This document shows positions 41,006 through 49,738 of a stretch of DNA of 52,628 nucleotides, piece by piece. The stretch is taken from NCBI GenBank assembly GCA_036275695.1, contig DASUDI010000033.1, positions 1-52,628 of the forward strand, given 5' to 3'. The notes beneath the pieces are model-generated. The model saw only the letters and a program-made list of their open reading frames with translations, was not told the origin of the DNA and ran no database searches. The translations under genes were made by a program, and so were the position numbers. The stretch comes from Damh-18 sp036275695 (lineage in GTDB: Bacteria; Patescibacteriota; Minisyncoccia; Phycocordibacterales; UBA918). Positions within the stretch are counted from its first letter, which is position 1, and every line of letters starts with the position of its first letter.

Positions 41006-41755
41006 TCACATAAGTACCTTAGGGTGTTTTCTACTCCACGCGTAAAACGCAATACCAGCTGCAACAGACGCATTCAGAGATTCGATTGTGGTAGCGGTAG
41101 GGATATTCAGTAATATATCGCAATGTTCCCGTGTCTTTGAACGAATACCATCAGATTCATTGCCAAGTAGTAATACTGAGGGTTTCTCAAAACCTTCTTC
41201 ATGGAGTGCGTGCGGGCCTGCTCCTTCTAAGCCATAAATCCAAAACCCCTTCTTTTTGAGATCAATAAGCGTCTGATTTATATTTGCAATGCGTACCATC
41301 GGAATACGAAATACCGCACCCACTGAAACTTTGATAACTGTTCCAGTCATCTGTACTTGCCGATGTTCTGGAATTAACACTGCGCGTATGCCAAACGCAG
41401 CCGCCGAACGGATAACCGCTCCCACATTATGTGGATCCTGCACCTCCCCAAGCACCACAAACGCGGTATCGTTTGTGACGTCACATGCGCGCATAAAGTC
41501 ATCATAATCAGATACGAGTCTCTCACTCTCTATCTCCGCGACACACCCTTGATGCACCGCATCTTTGGGTATTCCCTGAGGTAACTTTGCCGTATTGAGT
41601 AATGTGATAGGTATGTGTCGTTTTGTAAGCATCTCCCGTGCGGCGTCTGTAAGGGACGACTCAGAAGCGTACACGCGAAGCACCACATCTGGGCGAAGCA
41701 AAATCGCGTCGTGTACCGCATGTTTCCCATAAATATGGATTCGTGAATCATTCAT
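41006..41755 (-). CDS. TrmH/RlmB-type SPOUT RNA 2'-O-methyltransferase
   Basis: The protein has 249 residues. An N-terminal substrate-binding domain (about 1-85, IHIYGKHAVHDAILL) precedes a SPOUT knot domain with three motifs: VVLGEVQDPHNVGAVIRSAAAFGI, VLLLGNESDGIRSKTREHCDILLNIP and ESLNASVAAGIAFY. These enzymes methylate ribose in tRNA or 23S rRNA using SAM. The length and N-terminal domain fit RlmB more than TrmH, but the target is not certain. TAGACT (41764-41769) ends 8 nt before the ATG. The gene is divergent from the methyltransferase at 41842. Confidence 0.92.
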   Translation of the reverse strand: MNDSRIHIYGKHAVHDAILLRPDVVLRVYASESSLTDAAREMLTKRHIPITLLNTAKLPQGIPKDAVHQGCVAEIESERLVSDYDDFMRACDVTNDTAFVVLGEVQDPHNVGAVIRSAAAFGIRAVLIPEHRQVQMTGTVIKVSVGAVFRIPMVRIANINQTLIDLKKKGFWIYGLEGAGPHALHEEGFEKPSVLLLGNESDGIRSKTREHCDILLNIPTATTIESLNASVAAGIAFYAWSRKHPKVLM

Positions 41756-41841
41756 TAATCATGAGTCTATCGCGATAGCGCGCATCTGTGAAGTGTGTTG
41801 CAGAACACGGTATCGTATGTTCTACTTATTTCACGTTCACT

Positions 41842-42549
41842 ATGCGCGAAAAGAAAAAAAATGGGAAAGTCTTCTGGGACAAAGAATACAGCAATGCGGA
41901 GCATCTAGCACTTTCAATGCGACACAGCGAGGACTTGGAAAAGTTTACGCGTTGGCTTACGCGCGAATCAGGAAAAAGCGTGCTCAATGTGACGAACTCT
42001 GTATTAGACCTTGGGAGTGGCAACGGACGTAATCTAGTCTGGCTTTCTGAAACTTTCGGTATGCGAGGCGTTGGGTACGATCTTTCATCGACCGCAGTCC
42101 GTAATGCTGAAATCTACGCACAGACACATCATCTTCCACTCATCTACGAAGCACGCTCAATCGCGGGGACGTTTTCGATTTCTGATGCGTCACAAACACT
42201 CGTACTTGATATGATGACTTCGCATGTCCTTAATGAGACCGAGCGCACATTTTTCTTTAATGAAGTGCTCCGGGTACTCAAGCCTGGCGGTTACTTCTTC
42301 TATAAAACATTCCTCCTCGATGAAGACATTCACGCAAAACGACTACTCCGTGAGTATGGCACCGATGAAAAAAATACTTACATACATCCAAAAATCGGTA
42401 CCGCTGAACACGTAATCTCCGAGAACGACATTGAAACACTTTTTATGCCACACTTTATAGTCCATAAAATATACAAATCACATCGCCACAAAGGAAAAGA
42501 CGCGAAACGCAGAAGCATTGTCGTGTACGCACAAAAGCCACTCTTTTAA
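41842..42549 (+). CDS. SAM-dependent class I methyltransferase
   Basis: The protein has 235 residues from ATG 41842 (MREKKKNGKVFWDKEYSNAE); the frame starts at a GTG at 41788, which is less likely. The class I fold is clear: motif I VLDLGSGNGRNLVWL, motif II GVGYDLSSTAV, and later VLRVLKPGGYFFYKTF. It methylates an unknown small molecule or protein; the VFWDKEY opening is typical of the methyltransferase-11/25 group. The basic C-terminus (KSHRHKGKDAKRRSI) could bind nucleic acid or membrane. It is convergent with the Clp ATPase gene. Confidence 0.85.
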   Translation: MREKKKNGKVFWDKEYSNAEHLALSMRHSEDLEKFTRWLTRESGKSVLNVTNSVLDLGSGNGRNLVWLSETFGMRGVGYDLSSTAVRNAEIYAQTHHLPLIYEARSIAGTFSISDASQTLVLDMMTSHVLNETERTFFFNEVLRVLKPGGYFFYKTFLLDEDIHAKRLLREYGTDEKNTYIHPKIGTAEHVISENDIETLFMPHFIVHKIYKSHRHKGKDAKRRSIVVYAQKPLF

Positions 42550-42579
42550 CAAGCGCCACTTCACCACAACATCTGAGAC

Positions 42580-45036
42580 TTAGATATGTCCCTCAAAGTC
42601 TTTTTCCGTGAATTGTAATCGTGAACCCCTTGGTAAGTTATCGGCAATAACTTTTTGCGCGATACGTTCTTCGAGAATATCCTGAATCGCTCGGCGCAGT
42701 GGACGTGCGCCATACTCAATGTCAAACCCCCGCTTCACAATAACATTTACGAGTACATCATCGATCACAAGTTCATACCCACGTTCACGCATACGCGTAG
42801 CGAGTTCTCCAAGCATGAGACGAGCAATCTCCTTCTGTGCTTCATAGTCAAGTGTCTCAAAAAGTATAACCGCGTCAAATCGATTGATAAGTTCTGGCTT
42901 ATAGATACCTCGCTCAATAATTGAGTCTATAATGTGGTCACGATGATCCGCAGGGCGCTTTCCACTTTGAATAAGTTCAAATATCAAGTCACTCCCTGCG
43001 TTTGAGGTGGCGATGAATATGCTATTGCGGGCGTTAATCTCAACACCACGAGCATCAGTAAATTTTCCCTCATCGAGAATTTGCAGGAACAAATCGTGCA
43101 CTGATTTTGAAGATTTTTCAAACTCGTCGAGAAGCACGACCGCATAGGGATGCTCGCGTAGCGCTGACGAGAGCGCGCCCGCCTCATCAGGGGAACCTAT
43201 GAGGCGGACGAGCGCATCATGGCCACTAAACTCTGACATGTCGAAGCGAAGCATACGGTCCTCGGCCCCAAAAAAAGTATGCGCGAGTGCTTTTGCGGTT
43301 TCAGTCTTCCCCACGCCCGTAGAGCCAAGAAAGAGAAAAGACGCAATTGGTCGTTCGCTGCTCTGAATGCCTGCTCGTGCTCTACGCATTGCACTCGCAA
43401 TCGCACGTACCGCGTCATGTTGCCCCACAACCCTGTCATGGAGTACATTTTCTAAATTAAGCAATATATCACGCTCACCCTCATCAATGGGACCTGTAGG
43501 TATGCCTGTCTTACTCCGCACCACTTCATCTACAAAGTTTTCAAGAATGAGTTTATGTTCAGACTGTTCAGCGCGTGCCGCGATTTCAGCCATGAGACTC
43601 ACGGCTTTATCGGGCATCACTCCATCAACGATATATCGATCGGCACTTTCCGCAATATGCACAATGGCTGGATAGGTAAAAAACACATGATGGTCATGTT
43701 CGTACCCCCACGTTACGTCTTCGAGTACCCGTACCACACTCAACATATCTGGATGTTCCACCAAAACAGGGCTGAAATATTGTAGTAACTGTTGTTTTGT
43801 TTCCATAGATTGGTGGTAGGTGCCCGGATCGACGGTTGCCACAACTTGTATATGTGGCGCATTGAGAAATCGATCCATAAGTTCAATACCATTTACCCCC
43901 AGAGCGCTCGCGCTTTCTATAAAAGCATTAAATTGTTCAATAACCAGAATGATATTACCCGCCCGCACCGCTTGTGCCATGAGTGTAAGAAACGCAATTT
44001 CAAACTGTTCTTTTGAGTTGTGGGTCGCAATAAACGCATCGGTATCAAATACTATGAGTCGTTTTGCTTCAAGTGACGCAACTGATTTCCCTTCACGCAT
44101 TCGCTTCCCTAGCTCAATGAGTAAATCCATCGTGCCCACACCTGGATCTCCTACCAAGAGCACGTTCGCTGACTTACTGCGCGCAAGCACTGCCTCAATT
44201 TTCGCAATAACCTCATTTGCGTAAGCAGAATCATTTATAAATAATGAAAGCGCTGACGTAGTATTGATATCTCGCATATACTTACGCAACTCATACGCAA
44301 CCCCAAACGAAAACTCTCTTCCGACACCTCGTATCTTTCCAAGATTATCTCTACTCCACCAGCGAATATGGTTCTTGTGGAGGAGGCGAACGCGTGATAC
44401 CCATTCGCTTGCTCCAAGAAAAATATCCTCTGTGACACCATGTGAAAAAAGAAATTGTGAGAATGCGGTATCGCGCTCATACAGGAATGATCCGATATCA
44501 TGAAGTGAGAGAAACGTATGCTCGGGAATTATTACCTCATTTTCCGATACCTTATCTCGTGGTGTTTTAAGAAACGCATCAATGGTTGAGGGGGCAATAC
44601 CGAGGCGAAACAAAGTCTCTCTCCCATAGGGCGACATCAGAAATCCAAATGCCAAATCACCTTTTGCTTCGTAACATGCCTGCGCCGCTTCCATAGTAAT
44701 TCCAGAAACATCACTATACGTCTCGGTAAGTATTGTTTGCAACCCCCTAAAATACAACGTGTTATAAAAGAGATTAGATATAAAGAGCACACTCCACGGC
44801 CCCATAAGTATAAGAAATAGCGCGGTAAAAAAACGTGCCTCCGTGAGGACGACCTGTGTGACAAGCACTTCTGCGTGTAGAGACGCCATAAACGCATACC
44901 CCATGAGTACACACAAAAGTACTAATTCAATTCCTCCAATAACCCGTAATAAAATACGACGCTTCTTTCGCGAAATAAACGCATCAAACGCAATGGCGGG
45001 GGCATAGGCGCGAATTTCAGATTGAATGGTACTCAT
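42580..45036 (-). CDS. Membrane-anchored double-AAA Clp-like ATPase with degenerate first domain
   Basis: The protein has 818 residues from ATG 45036, which overlaps the upstream gene by 4 nt. Two N-terminal membrane helices (about 24-47 and 61-90) are followed by a Clp-type N region and two AAA domains. The first (about 270-500) has a broken Walker A, LLVGDPGVGTMDLL (no GKT/S), and an odd Walker B, ILVIEQF. The second (about 540-810) is intact: GSTGVGKTETAKA, VVLLDEFEKSS, and sensor region ATSNAG. No IGF/LGF loop for ClpP docking is seen. It would unfold proteins at the membrane using only the second ring. TM-linked Clp ATPases are typical of Patescibacteria. It is paired with a small membrane protein. 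Confidence 0.85.
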   Translation of the reverse strand: MSTIQSEIRAYAPAIAFDAFISRKKRRILLRVIGGIELVLLCVLMGYAFMASLHAEVLVTQVVLTEARFFTALFLILMGPWSVLFISNLFYNTLYFRGLQTILTETYSDVSGITMEAAQACYEAKGDLAFGFLMSPYGRETLFRLGIAPSTIDAFLKTPRDKVSENEVIIPEHTFLSLHDIGSFLYERDTAFSQFLFSHGVTEDIFLGASEWVSRVRLLHKNHIRWWSRDNLGKIRGVGREFSFGVAYELRKYMRDINTTSALSLFINDSAYANEVIAKIEAVLARSKSANVLLVGDPGVGTMDLLIELGKRMREGKSVASLEAKRLIVFDTDAFIATHNSKEQFEIAFLTLMAQAVRAGNIILVIEQFNAFIESASALGVNGIELMDRFLNAPHIQVVATVDPGTYHQSMETKQQLLQYFSPVLVEHPDMLSVVRVLEDVTWGYEHDHHVFFTYPAIVHIAESADRYIVDGVMPDKAVSLMAEIAARAEQSEHKLILENFVDEVVRSKTGIPTGPIDEGERDILLNLENVLHDRVVGQHDAVRAIASAMRRARAGIQSSERPIASFLFLGSTGVGKTETAKALAHTFFGAEDRMLRFDMSEFSGHDALVRLIGSPDEAGALSSALREHPYAVVLLDEFEKSSKSVHDLFLQILDEGKFTDARGVEINARNSIFIATSNAGSDLIFELIQSGKRPADHRDHIIDSIIERGIYKPELINRFDAVILFETLDYEAQKEIARLMLGELATRMRERGYELVIDDVLVNVIVKRGFDIEYGARPLRRAIQDILEERIAQKVIADNLPRGSRLQFTEKDFEGHI

Positions 45037-45422
45037 AAAAATAAAAGTGCTACTCCATACACAACACTCACGAGCGCGAGTACAGGCATGCATACCCACA
45101 CGACAAGAAATACCAATAAACTAAGACATCCGACCACGAGAAATACCAAACCTGCGGATATAAAAAAGATACGCACCAATGCTCCAAAAACACGAGATAG
45201 CATATTCATCAAGAATGTCTCAAGAATATCCTCAAAACCTGTACGGTGATACTCGTCAGTCATACGCTTCCAGGGAGCAAAGAGTGTGCGCATGAGTAAC
45301 GGAATTGAGAAAAAATGGATTGCAAACCACATAAGATTACCCCACACATTGAGCATGTCTCGAAACGCGCGTGTGTAGTACCACGCCATAAAATCAAGAG
45401 TAAAAAAATATGGCAATCTCAT
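45033..45422 (-). CDS. Small polytopic membrane protein paired with the Clp-like ATPase
   Basis: The protein has 129 residues. An amphipathic N-terminus (MAWYYTRAFRDMLNVWGNLMWFAIHFFSIPLLMRTLFAPWKRM) has a probable helix, then a charged loop (about 55-70) and two strong helices (about 72-95 and 100-128). The LLMRTLFAPWKRM segment is distinctive. The 4-nt overlap with the Clp-like gene indicates a fixed partnership, as is common for this pair in Patescibacteria. It may be an adaptor or membrane stator. TATACT (45430-45435) ends 7 nt before the ATG, so the operon is leaderless. No enzymatic motif. Confidence 0.8.
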   Translation of the reverse strand: MRLPYFFTLDFMAWYYTRAFRDMLNVWGNLMWFAIHFFSIPLLMRTLFAPWKRMTDEYHRTGFEDILETFLMNMLSRVFGALVRIFFISAGLVFLVVGCLSLLVFLVVWVCMPVLALVSVVYGVALLFL

Positions 45423-45475
45423 ATTTTATAGTATACGCCATGGAGATGAGCATTGTGGGGCGCTATAAACAGATA

Positions 45476-45504
45476 CGCGAAAAATCGCAAAGCGATTTTT
45501 CGCG
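45476..45504. terminator. Hairpin after the 74-aa gene
   Basis: CGCGAAAAATCGC, loop AAA, GCGATTTTTCGCG: a 13-bp perfect stem with internal A/T tracts, 8 nt after the stop of the minus-strand gene at 45513. Confidence 0.6.
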
Positions 45505-45512
45505 CAACCTCG

Positions 45513-45737
45513 TCAAAAAGTCTCCTCTTCTTCCCTTATAACGCACAATGCTAAATCAATAATACGTATCTCATCGTCATCAAGTCGTCCAGAGCGCATG
45601 GAGTCTAAAACGCGCCCCACCTCATCGCGATGGTATCCCTTATCAACAATCTCTTGTGCCTTCTTGAGTAATTGATTATCTTCAGGCGTACTTTTACGTA
45701 ATGTTTTTTCAAAAAGTGCCACGAAAGGATGTGCCAT
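45513..45737 (-). CDS. 74-residue cytoplasmic helical protein
   Basis: The protein has 74 residues from ATG 45737 (MAHPFVALFEKTLRKSTPEDNQLLKKAQEIVDKGYHRDEVGRVLDSM). It is all-helical and charged with a helix-turn-helix-like repeat pattern. It contains one Cys (LALCVIRE) and ends with acidic residues. No membrane helix. TACTAT (45747-45752) ends 9 nt before the ATG, so the longer frame to 45779 is not needed. Function unknown; small helical proteins like this are common in the phylum. Confidence 0.72.
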   Translation of the reverse strand: MAHPFVALFEKTLRKSTPEDNQLLKKAQEIVDKGYHRDEVGRVLDSMRSGRLDDDEIRIIDLALCVIREEEETF

Positions 45738-45770
45738 AATGTTTGCATAGTACAGGAAAAATAAAAATAA

Positions 45771-45803
45771 AAAAGCCACGACACCTTCGGTGTCGTGGCT
45801 TTT
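45771..45803. terminator. Bidirectional terminator
   Basis: AAAAGCCACGACACC (45771-45785), loop TTC, GGTGTCGTGGCTTTT (45789-45803), extended by more A and T on both sides. It ends the 45816-46079 gene on the minus strand and overlaps the promoter region of the 45513 gene. Confidence 0.85.
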
Positions 45804-45815
45804 TTATAAACTATC

Positions 45816-46079
45816 CTAGAAAAATCCTCGATGCATCATGCCACCATACATCAGTGGTGCCATGAGCAATGAGAGTAATGGTGCAATAAAAAGCACAAAG
45901 AGTGTGAACGCGCACGCGAGACCAACACCAAGCCCAAACCCAAACTTTATACCCGTTGAGACATCAAGGTTTTTGTGGTGATGGGTTCCATTGCATGATT
46001 CGCGACCACACGTGACACATGCGCTCTTCTTAGTTTGAGTTACCGCAACGTGTTCATCCATCTTTTTTTCAGTGTCCAT
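45816..46079 (-). CDS. Small Cys/His-rich membrane protein
   Basis: This 87-residue protein has a cytoplasmic N-terminus with CVTCGRESCNGTHHH (three Cys and three His), a likely metal site. It continues with a glycine-rich helix (GIKFGFGLGVGLACAFTLFVLFI) and a second hydrophobic stretch ending in MMHRGFF. No recognised family. It could sense or carry zinc or copper at the membrane. The promoter is less clear: TATAGT is 13 nt upstream of the ATG. It ends at the bidirectional terminator. Confidence 0.65.
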   Translation of the reverse strand: MDTEKKMDEHVAVTQTKKSACVTCGRESCNGTHHHKNLDVSTGIKFGFGLGVGLACAFTLFVLFIAPLLSLLMAPLMYGGMMHRGFF

Positions 46080-46172
46080 AATGATGATATATACTATATT
46101 ACCAATAAGTCCTCATAGTATACACTGCGATGCGTAATTTCACATGCCCTGCTCGTGCACAACAACCTGACT

Positions 46173-46200
46173 TTGACTATTTTCATAAATATGTTATTAT
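46173..46200 (+). promoter_or_regulatory. Promoter of the DEAD-box helicase leader
   Basis: TTGACT (46173-46178), a 16-bp spacer and TATTAT (46195-46200) predict a start near 46207, giving a 5' leader of about 110 nt. Confidence 0.6.
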
Positions 46201-46206
46201 ATCAAC

Positions 46207-46315
46207 AAGCTTTTGATTCTCGTGTGGGGCTCGTAAGCTGCAGATACCCATCTGATTTTAATACCTGCACAAGCCCCGTAGCACTCGCTACACCCAAACC
46301 TTACATAACACAATA
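46207..46315 (+). ncRNA. Candidate structured 5' leader of the DEAD-box helicase mRNA
   Basis: In a genome region with almost no 5' UTRs, this gene has a long leader. GGGGCT (46226-46231) can pair with AGCCCC (46272-46277), TGCAG (46239-46243) with CTGCA (46265-46269), and an alternative inner hairpin CAGAT-ACCC-ATCTG (46241-46254) excludes the second pairing. Such alternative pairings are a feature of switchable leaders, for example cold-responsive ones. It is not a known riboswitch class that I can recognise. Confidence 0.4.
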
Positions 46316-47650
46316 ATGCAAACATCAGAAAACCGAACAAATCGGCGTAGTCGTTCTTTTAATGGACGAAACTCACGCCCACGTACTCAATCAACAAGTG
46401 GTCTCGCAACTACTCGTGTTGAGTACCGAACACACCGCAAGGAAGCATCTGCCACGCAACATGCCCGCCCTAAACACCGCCATGGTGGCGTTTCGCAATC
46501 ACGTAATACACGCGGACAACATCGTTCATCGCGCGGAAGGGTCCTTCCTACATTTGACCCATCACGCTTTATCAACAAAAACCCCACAAGTGTAGCGCAA
46601 GAAACCTATAAGCACATTCACACGTTCAGTGACTTTGGGCTTGATAGAGGTATTGTGCGCACCCTTTCGACTCTTGGTATTACCGCGCCATCTCCTATTC
46701 AAGACATGGTTATACCTGAAATACTCAAAGGGCATGACGTGGTGGGACTTGCTGAAACGGGCACAGGAAAAACTGCGGCATTTTTACTTCCACTCATTCA
46801 TAAAACACTCAAAGAATATAATCGACAGACGCTCATTCTCGCTCCAACGCGTGAACTTGCAATTCAGGTGGATGCGGAACTTAAACGATTAAGTAAAGGT
46901 TTCAAACTTTTTTCAGTGGTATGTGTTGGCGGTGCAAATATCCGCCCACAAATACAGATGCTTCGAAAGCGCAATCATTTCATTATTGGTACGCCAGGTC
47001 GCGTGCAAGACCTTATGGACCGTGGCAATCTCGACACCAGTCGTGTTACCACTGTCGTACTCGATGAAGCAGATCGCATGCTCGACATGGGATTCATTGT
47101 CCCTATACGTCAAATATTAAGCACTACGCCAGCTGACCGCGAGACATTGTTTTTCTCAGCAACAATGGACACGCGTACGCAAGGACTTGTGCATGACTTT
47201 TTGCGTGACCCCGTCACCATATCCGTAAAAAAGAAGGACGTGACTGACAGCATAAAGCAAGATGTAGTCCCCTACGACCAACACCGAAAATTTGAGACAC
47301 TGCTGTTACTTCTCCAGAATCCAAATTTTCAGCGCATTATCATCTTTGGAGCGATGAAACATAGCGTTGAAAAACTTACTGAAGAATTGCGCGCGCACGG
47401 TATTAAGGCAGAATCGATACACGGAAACAAGAGTCATGGACAACGACAGCAAGCCCTCCGTGTGTTTAAAAGCGGTAACGCACGTGTACTCGTTGCGACT
47501 GATGTCGCGGCTCGCGGTATCCACGTTGATGACGTGAGTCATGTCATCAATTACGACCTTCCTGCGACATTTGAGGACTACGTACACCGTATTGGACGTA
47601 CCGGTCGCGGTAGTAAACGTGGCGAAGCGCTGACGTTCGTACCACAATAA
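46316..47650 (+). CDS. DEAD-box ATP-dependent RNA helicase
   Basis: This 444-residue protein has a basic disordered tail (about 1-90, Arg/Ser/Thr/His-rich with RG and RS pairs). The two RecA domains follow: Q motif (FSDFGLDRGIVRTLSTLGITAPSPIQ), AETGTGKT, PTRELAIQ, GTPGR, DEAD (VLDEADRML), SAT (FFSATMD), IIFG, ATDVAARGIH, and HRIGRTGR. The helicase ends with no C-terminal extension. It remodels RNA in decay or ribosome assembly; the basic tail should bind RNA. The long leader suggests regulation by temperature or by its own product. A terminator follows at 47666-47693. Confidence 0.96.
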   Translation: MQTSENRTNRRSRSFNGRNSRPRTQSTSGLATTRVEYRTHRKEASATQHARPKHRHGGVSQSRNTRGQHRSSRGRVLPTFDPSRFINKNPTSVAQETYKHIHTFSDFGLDRGIVRTLSTLGITAPSPIQDMVIPEILKGHDVVGLAETGTGKTAAFLLPLIHKTLKEYNRQTLILAPTRELAIQVDAELKRLSKGFKLFSVVCVGGANIRPQIQMLRKRNHFIIGTPGRVQDLMDRGNLDTSRVTTVVLDEADRMLDMGFIVPIRQILSTTPADRETLFFSATMDTRTQGLVHDFLRDPVTISVKKKDVTDSIKQDVVPYDQHRKFETLLLLLQNPNFQRIIIFGAMKHSVEKLTEELRAHGIKAESIHGNKSHGQRQQALRVFKSGNARVLVATDVAARGIHVDDVSHVINYDLPATFEDYVHRIGRTGRGSKRGEALTFVPQ

Positions 47651-47665
47651 TATATGACACCAAAT

Positions 47666-47693
47666 AAAAGCCGACATGTGTATGTCGGCTTTT
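47666..47693. terminator. Bidirectional terminator after the DEAD-box helicase
   Basis: AAAAGCCGACAT (47666-47677), loop GTGT, ATGTCGGCTTTT (47682-47693). It serves the helicase on the plus strand and possibly the 47704 gene on the minus strand. Confidence 0.85.
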
Positions 47694-47703
47694 ATGTATG
47701 CAT

Positions 47704-47931
47704 CTAAATCTTTTCTATTTCCTTTAAGTCGTTATCAGGAACATACAGCATCAGCATTCCGACAATAATACCGCCTAAACCAGTCCACCCTCCATAACCA
47801 CCAAAAAAATGTGCGTCAACTGCGTCGAGTACGTACCACACTCCCCGCCATACAAGCACAATACCCACCACAATGAAAAGACGGCTTAAAAAATAATGTG
47901 GATGCTTGTGTTTCTTTTTATCAGGTAACAT
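47704..47931 (-). CDS. Small membrane protein, 75 aa
   Basis: The N-terminus is basic and His-rich (LPDKKKHKHPHYFLSR), followed by two membrane helices (about 17-37 and 47-62) joined by a loop with GGYGGWTGLGG. The tail is acidic (DNDLKEIEKI). TATACT (47940-47945) ends 8 nt before the ATG. I recognise no family. The two-helix plan with a glycine-rich loop is common among small Patescibacteria membrane proteins. Confidence 0.72.
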   Translation of the reverse strand: MLPDKKKHKHPHYFLSRLFIVVGIVLVWRGVWYVLDAVDAHFFGGYGGWTGLGGIIVGMLMLYVPDNDLKEIEKI

Positions 47932-47945
47932 ATGTGTACAGTATA

Positions 47946-48380
47946 CTACATACCATCATCAGTATCACACATGTGTGTGAGTGCGCGCATGCCTTCACGA
48001 ATATGATTTGTACGCTCATCAAGCTCAATCATAACCTGCTCCTCCAACGTCATGAGCGTATCGATATACTCGTCCATCAAAAGTCGTAACTCCACTCCAT
48101 CATCATCTGTATGCCTTTCGAGCATACGATAACACGCTTGAAGTTCACGATACGAACGTTCTATTTTATCAAAGGGCACCTGATACTGGTCCCTGAAAGC
48201 ATCACACGAATCCATAAGTTCTTCCCACTTTCCTCCATAGGGACCAAGAAGCGCGAGTGAGTCAGCGCCCATACACGACTTGTGATAATCGAGACGTTCA
48301 AATCGAAAACGTATCTTTCTAATACCCGCAGCCACCGAAGTGATACGCTGTTCAAAATATGGAAGTGTGTATATTTCCAT
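47946..48380 (-). CDS. Helical hypothetical protein, 144 aa
   Basis: The protein has 144 residues from ATG 48380 (MEIYTLPYFEQRITS), chosen because TATAGT (48387-48392) ends 6 nt upstream; the frame also has an ATG at 48386. It is all-alpha with several Cys (SCMGAD, DSCDAF, ACYRM, HMCDTDD). Helices 2-4 are amphipathic. No membrane helix. The function is unknown and no family is recognised. It is separate from the downstream 47704 gene, which has its own promoter. Confidence 0.68.
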   Translation of the reverse strand: MEIYTLPYFEQRITSVAAGIRKIRFRFERLDYHKSCMGADSLALLGPYGGKWEELMDSCDAFRDQYQVPFDKIERSYRELQACYRMLERHTDDDGVELRLLMDEYIDTLMTLEEQVMIELDERTNHIREGMRALTHMCDTDDGM

Positions 48381-48500
48381 GTTCATACTATATAGCGTAC
48401 CCCCTCTCTACATCGCTGTACACCCTCCACAGTGTATAGCGATTTCGCGACACGGTGCACAGACGTTCAAAAATAACTTGTTGCGTATCGTATGCATCGG

Positions 48501-49736
48501 CTACTCGTACCGTAGTGCCTCGATAGGACTTTTCTTTGAGGCCTTTGATGCTGGGTACATACCAAAAACAAGACCGACAATAACCGAGACCCCCACGCCC
48601 AGCACCGTGCCAAATATCGGAAAGACAAAAACCCAATCTTCCGCAATAGTACGCGCGAGCACCGATGCTGCAATAAAAGAGACTAGGGCGCCTAATATCA
48701 CACCCACAACACCCCCCATACCGGTGAGTATCATAGCCTCTACAAGAAACTGCGATAATATGTCCTTATTCCTTGCACCCACCGCTTTCCTAAGACCGAT
48801 TTCCTTGGTTCGTTCTGAAACAGAGACAAGCATGATATTCATAATACCAATACCTCCCACGACAAGTGATATAGCCACTACCGCGACTAGAAATGCGGTA
48901 AACACGTTCACAATTTGATTGATACGCTCCATGACACTTTCCTGTGTCTGTACATTAAAATCACTTGTTTCGTCAAAAGCAATTTGATGTTGGTCGCGAA
49001 GTGTCTGCGTAACATCGTATACCACCTTCTCGACATTTTGTACTGAATCCGCGCGCACAATTACTTCGTTATAGTAATTGGTACCTGTGATATATGTTTG
49101 CGCGGTAGTGTCAGGAATGAACGCAATTTGACCGATCTCAAATGGACCCACTGCAGAAGTTTCTTCAAAAACACCGACCACCCGAAACTGCTGCCCTTTT
49201 ATTTGAACATACTTCCCGACTGCGGATTCATTCCCAAAAATATCAAACTTAATTTCATTACCAAGTACAATACTTCGAGATTTTTGTTCTCTATCTTCCA
49301 CTGTATAGAGCTCACCTTCTGCCATGCCAATATTGAGCACCTGGGCAAAAAAAGCAGCGTCTCCGCCCATGATTGTGGCACGGTATGCCTCACCTCGATA
49401 CTTAATGGGATCGGTAACGATGAGAGATGGTGATACTGAGACTATATTTGGTACATTCTCTTTTCGTTTTAGTGCTTCAACATCATCTTTGGTGAGTGAT
49501 TGCGCATAAAGAGTTGCCGTAATATCAGCATTATCTTCCCCTGGACGAATGGTAATTGTTTCCGCGCCAAGGCCACTCACCTGATCAAGAATGAGTCGCT
49601 GGGCCCCCTCACCAAGCGCCATAATAATAACAATTGACGCCACACCAATAACGATACCGAGAATTGTAAGCGCGGAGCGCACTTTTTGCGCTTTGAGTCC
49701 ACCGAGTGCTGTTTTGAGAACATATCTAAATCTCAT
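48501..49736 (-). CDS. MacB-like ABC transporter permease (FtsX/MacB family)
   Basis: This 411-residue protein has an N-terminal helix (about 20-42, VRSALTILGIVIGVASIVIIMALGEGA), a periplasmic-core-type domain (about 45-280), and three C-terminal helices (about 285-400) forming an FtsX domain, with VSERTKEIGLRKAVGARNKDI between helices 2 and 3. MacB proteins use ATP to drive a mechanical change that exports peptides, lipoproteins or drugs via an adaptor. The ATPase, normally fused in MacB, is encoded separately upstream with a 2-nt gap. It is the last gene of the operon. Confidence 0.92.
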   Translation of the reverse strand: MRFRYVLKTALGGLKAQKVRSALTILGIVIGVASIVIIMALGEGAQRLILDQVSGLGAETITIRPGEDNADITATLYAQSLTKDDVEALKRKENVPNIVSVSPSLIVTDPIKYRGEAYRATIMGGDAAFFAQVLNIGMAEGELYTVEDREQKSRSIVLGNEIKFDIFGNESAVGKYVQIKGQQFRVVGVFEETSAVGPFEIGQIAFIPDTTAQTYITGTNYYNEVIVRADSVQNVEKVVYDVTQTLRDQHQIAFDETSDFNVQTQESVMERINQIVNVFTAFLVAVVAISLVVGGIGIMNIMLVSVSERTKEIGLRKAVGARNKDILSQFLVEAMILTGMGGVVGVILGALVSFIAASVLARTIAEDWVFVFPIFGTVLGVGVSVIVGLVFGMYPASKASKKSPIEALRYE

Positions 49737-49738
49737 GT

